Shown: piece by piece, positions 5,090-5,464 of the stretch | How positions within the stretch are numbered: the first letter of the stretch is position 1 | How the letters are laid out: each line of letters starts with the position of its first letter | Assembly: GCA_900751785.1 (NCBI GenBank) | Contig: CAADSM010000138.1 | Coordinates: 1-5,464 of the forward strand | DNA: 5,464 nt | Direction of reading: 5' to 3' | DNA from: Lachnospiraceae bacterium | GTDB lineage: Bacteria; Bacillota; Clostridia; Lachnospirales; Lachnospiraceae | Translations under genes and position numbers: made by a program | The notes under the pieces: model-generated | What the model saw: only the letters and a program-made list of their open reading frames with translations | The model's database searches: none | What the model was told of the DNA's origin: nothing

Positions 5090-5464
5090 ATGGCAAAAAT
5101 AAGGGTACATGACCTGGCGAAGGAGCTGGGCATGGAGAGTAAAGAACTTGTAGATATGCTGAAGTCGAAGAATATTGAGGTGAAGAGCCAGAGCGCGCTG
5201 GAGGATGACGTGGCCGCAGAGATCCGGAAGGAAGCAGCGGGAAGAAAGAGCGCGGAGAAGAAGGAGGAGAAGGACGGCGCCGCTCCGAAGAAAAAGAACC
5301 TTGCGTTCGTAGTGCGCCCGCAGAATTCTAAGAACAGCAGCCGTATCCAGGGCAGACGCCAGGGACAGCGTCCTGCGCGCCCGGCCCAGGGAGCAGGAAG
5401 GACGGCAGGGGAGAACCGCCCGGCACGTCCGGCAGGCGAGGGAAGACCGGCGCGTCCGGAGAGA
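5090..5464 (+). CDS. infB: Translation initiation factor IF-2, N-terminal part (truncated by window end)
   Basis: The first 125 codons are present and the frame is still open at the window edge. IF-2 is the GTPase that brings formylmethionyl-tRNA to the 30S subunit and promotes subunit joining; its G domain lies beyond this window. Residues 1-50 are an IF2-N helical domain (MAKIRVHDLAKELGMESKEL, then a VDMLKSKNIEV segment). A Lys/Glu-rich stretch (about 51-70) follows, then from about 75 a disordered Arg/Pro/Gly/Ala-rich linker with RPARP at 94-98, 110-114 and 119-123. Position as the fifth gene of the rimP-nusA-rnpM-ylxQ-infB order confirms the call. Such variable basic N-terminal linkers are normal for IF-2. 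Confidence 0.96.
   Translation, partial: MAKIRVHDLAKELGMESKELVDMLKSKNIEVKSQSALEDDVAAEIRKEAAGRKSAEKKEEKDGAAPKKKNLAFVVRPQNSKNSSRIQGRRQGQRPARPAQGAGRTAGENRPARPAGEGRPARPER
5369..5458 (+). repeat. RPARP repeats in the IF-2 linker
   Basis: Three copies of Arg-Pro-Ala-Arg-Pro at infB residues 94-98, 110-114 and 119-123 are separated by Gly/Ala-rich spacers of 11 and 4 residues. The last two copies share the DNA pattern CCGGC(A/G)CGTCCGG. The array may continue past the window end. Confidence 0.75.

Overview
The window is 5464 bases of ordinary, densely packed bacterial core genome, with every gene on the + strand. The likely host is a moderately GC-rich member of Clostridia, most probably Lachnospiraceae. 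The reasons are the Firmicutes gene order rimP-nusA-rnpM(ylxR)-ylxQ-infB, strong AGGAGG-type ribosome binding sites, frequent AGG/AGA, AAG and GAG codons, and a NusA without the two C-terminal repeats of enterobacteria. This placement comes from recognising families and gene order, not from a database search.

Region 1 (1-2573) is a type II topoisomerase pair. It holds the last 87 codons of a GyrB/ParE-type ATPase subunit, a 67-base spacer, and a complete 746-residue GyrA/ParC-type breakage-reunion subunit. The second protein lacks a canonical GyrA box and has a short C-terminal pinwheel, so I favour topoisomerase IV (parE-parC) over gyrase. The spacer contains a small hairpin and a chain of two TGATG stop/start overlaps.

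Region 2 (2574-2763) is the only sizeable non-coding gap, at 190 bases. It holds a perfect 12-bp hairpin with a GAAA tetraloop and candidate promoter elements. It is the boundary between the topoisomerase unit and the translation/transcription operon. The hairpin may terminate parEC, may be a leader element of the next operon, or both.

Region 3 (2764-5464) is the rimP-nusA-rnpM-ylxQ-infB operon. The gaps are 19, 17 and 15 bases, and rnpM and ylxQ overlap by 14 bases. RimP matures the 30S subunit, NusA is the transcription elongation and termination factor, RnpM and YlxQ are small RNA-binding proteins, and IF-2 (cut by the window end) delivers initiator tRNA. Together they link ribosome assembly, RNA processing, transcription and translation initiation. 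Three consecutive small-protein genes or starts are non-ATG (rimP GTG, rnpM TTG, ylxQ TTG), while nusA and infB start with ATG.

I found no mobile element, CRISPR array, tRNA, rRNA or evident new system. The best second-look items are the rimP leader hairpin, the tyrosine-periodic acidic tail of NusA, the stop/start chain between the topoisomerase genes, and the four-cysteine arrangement in RnpM.
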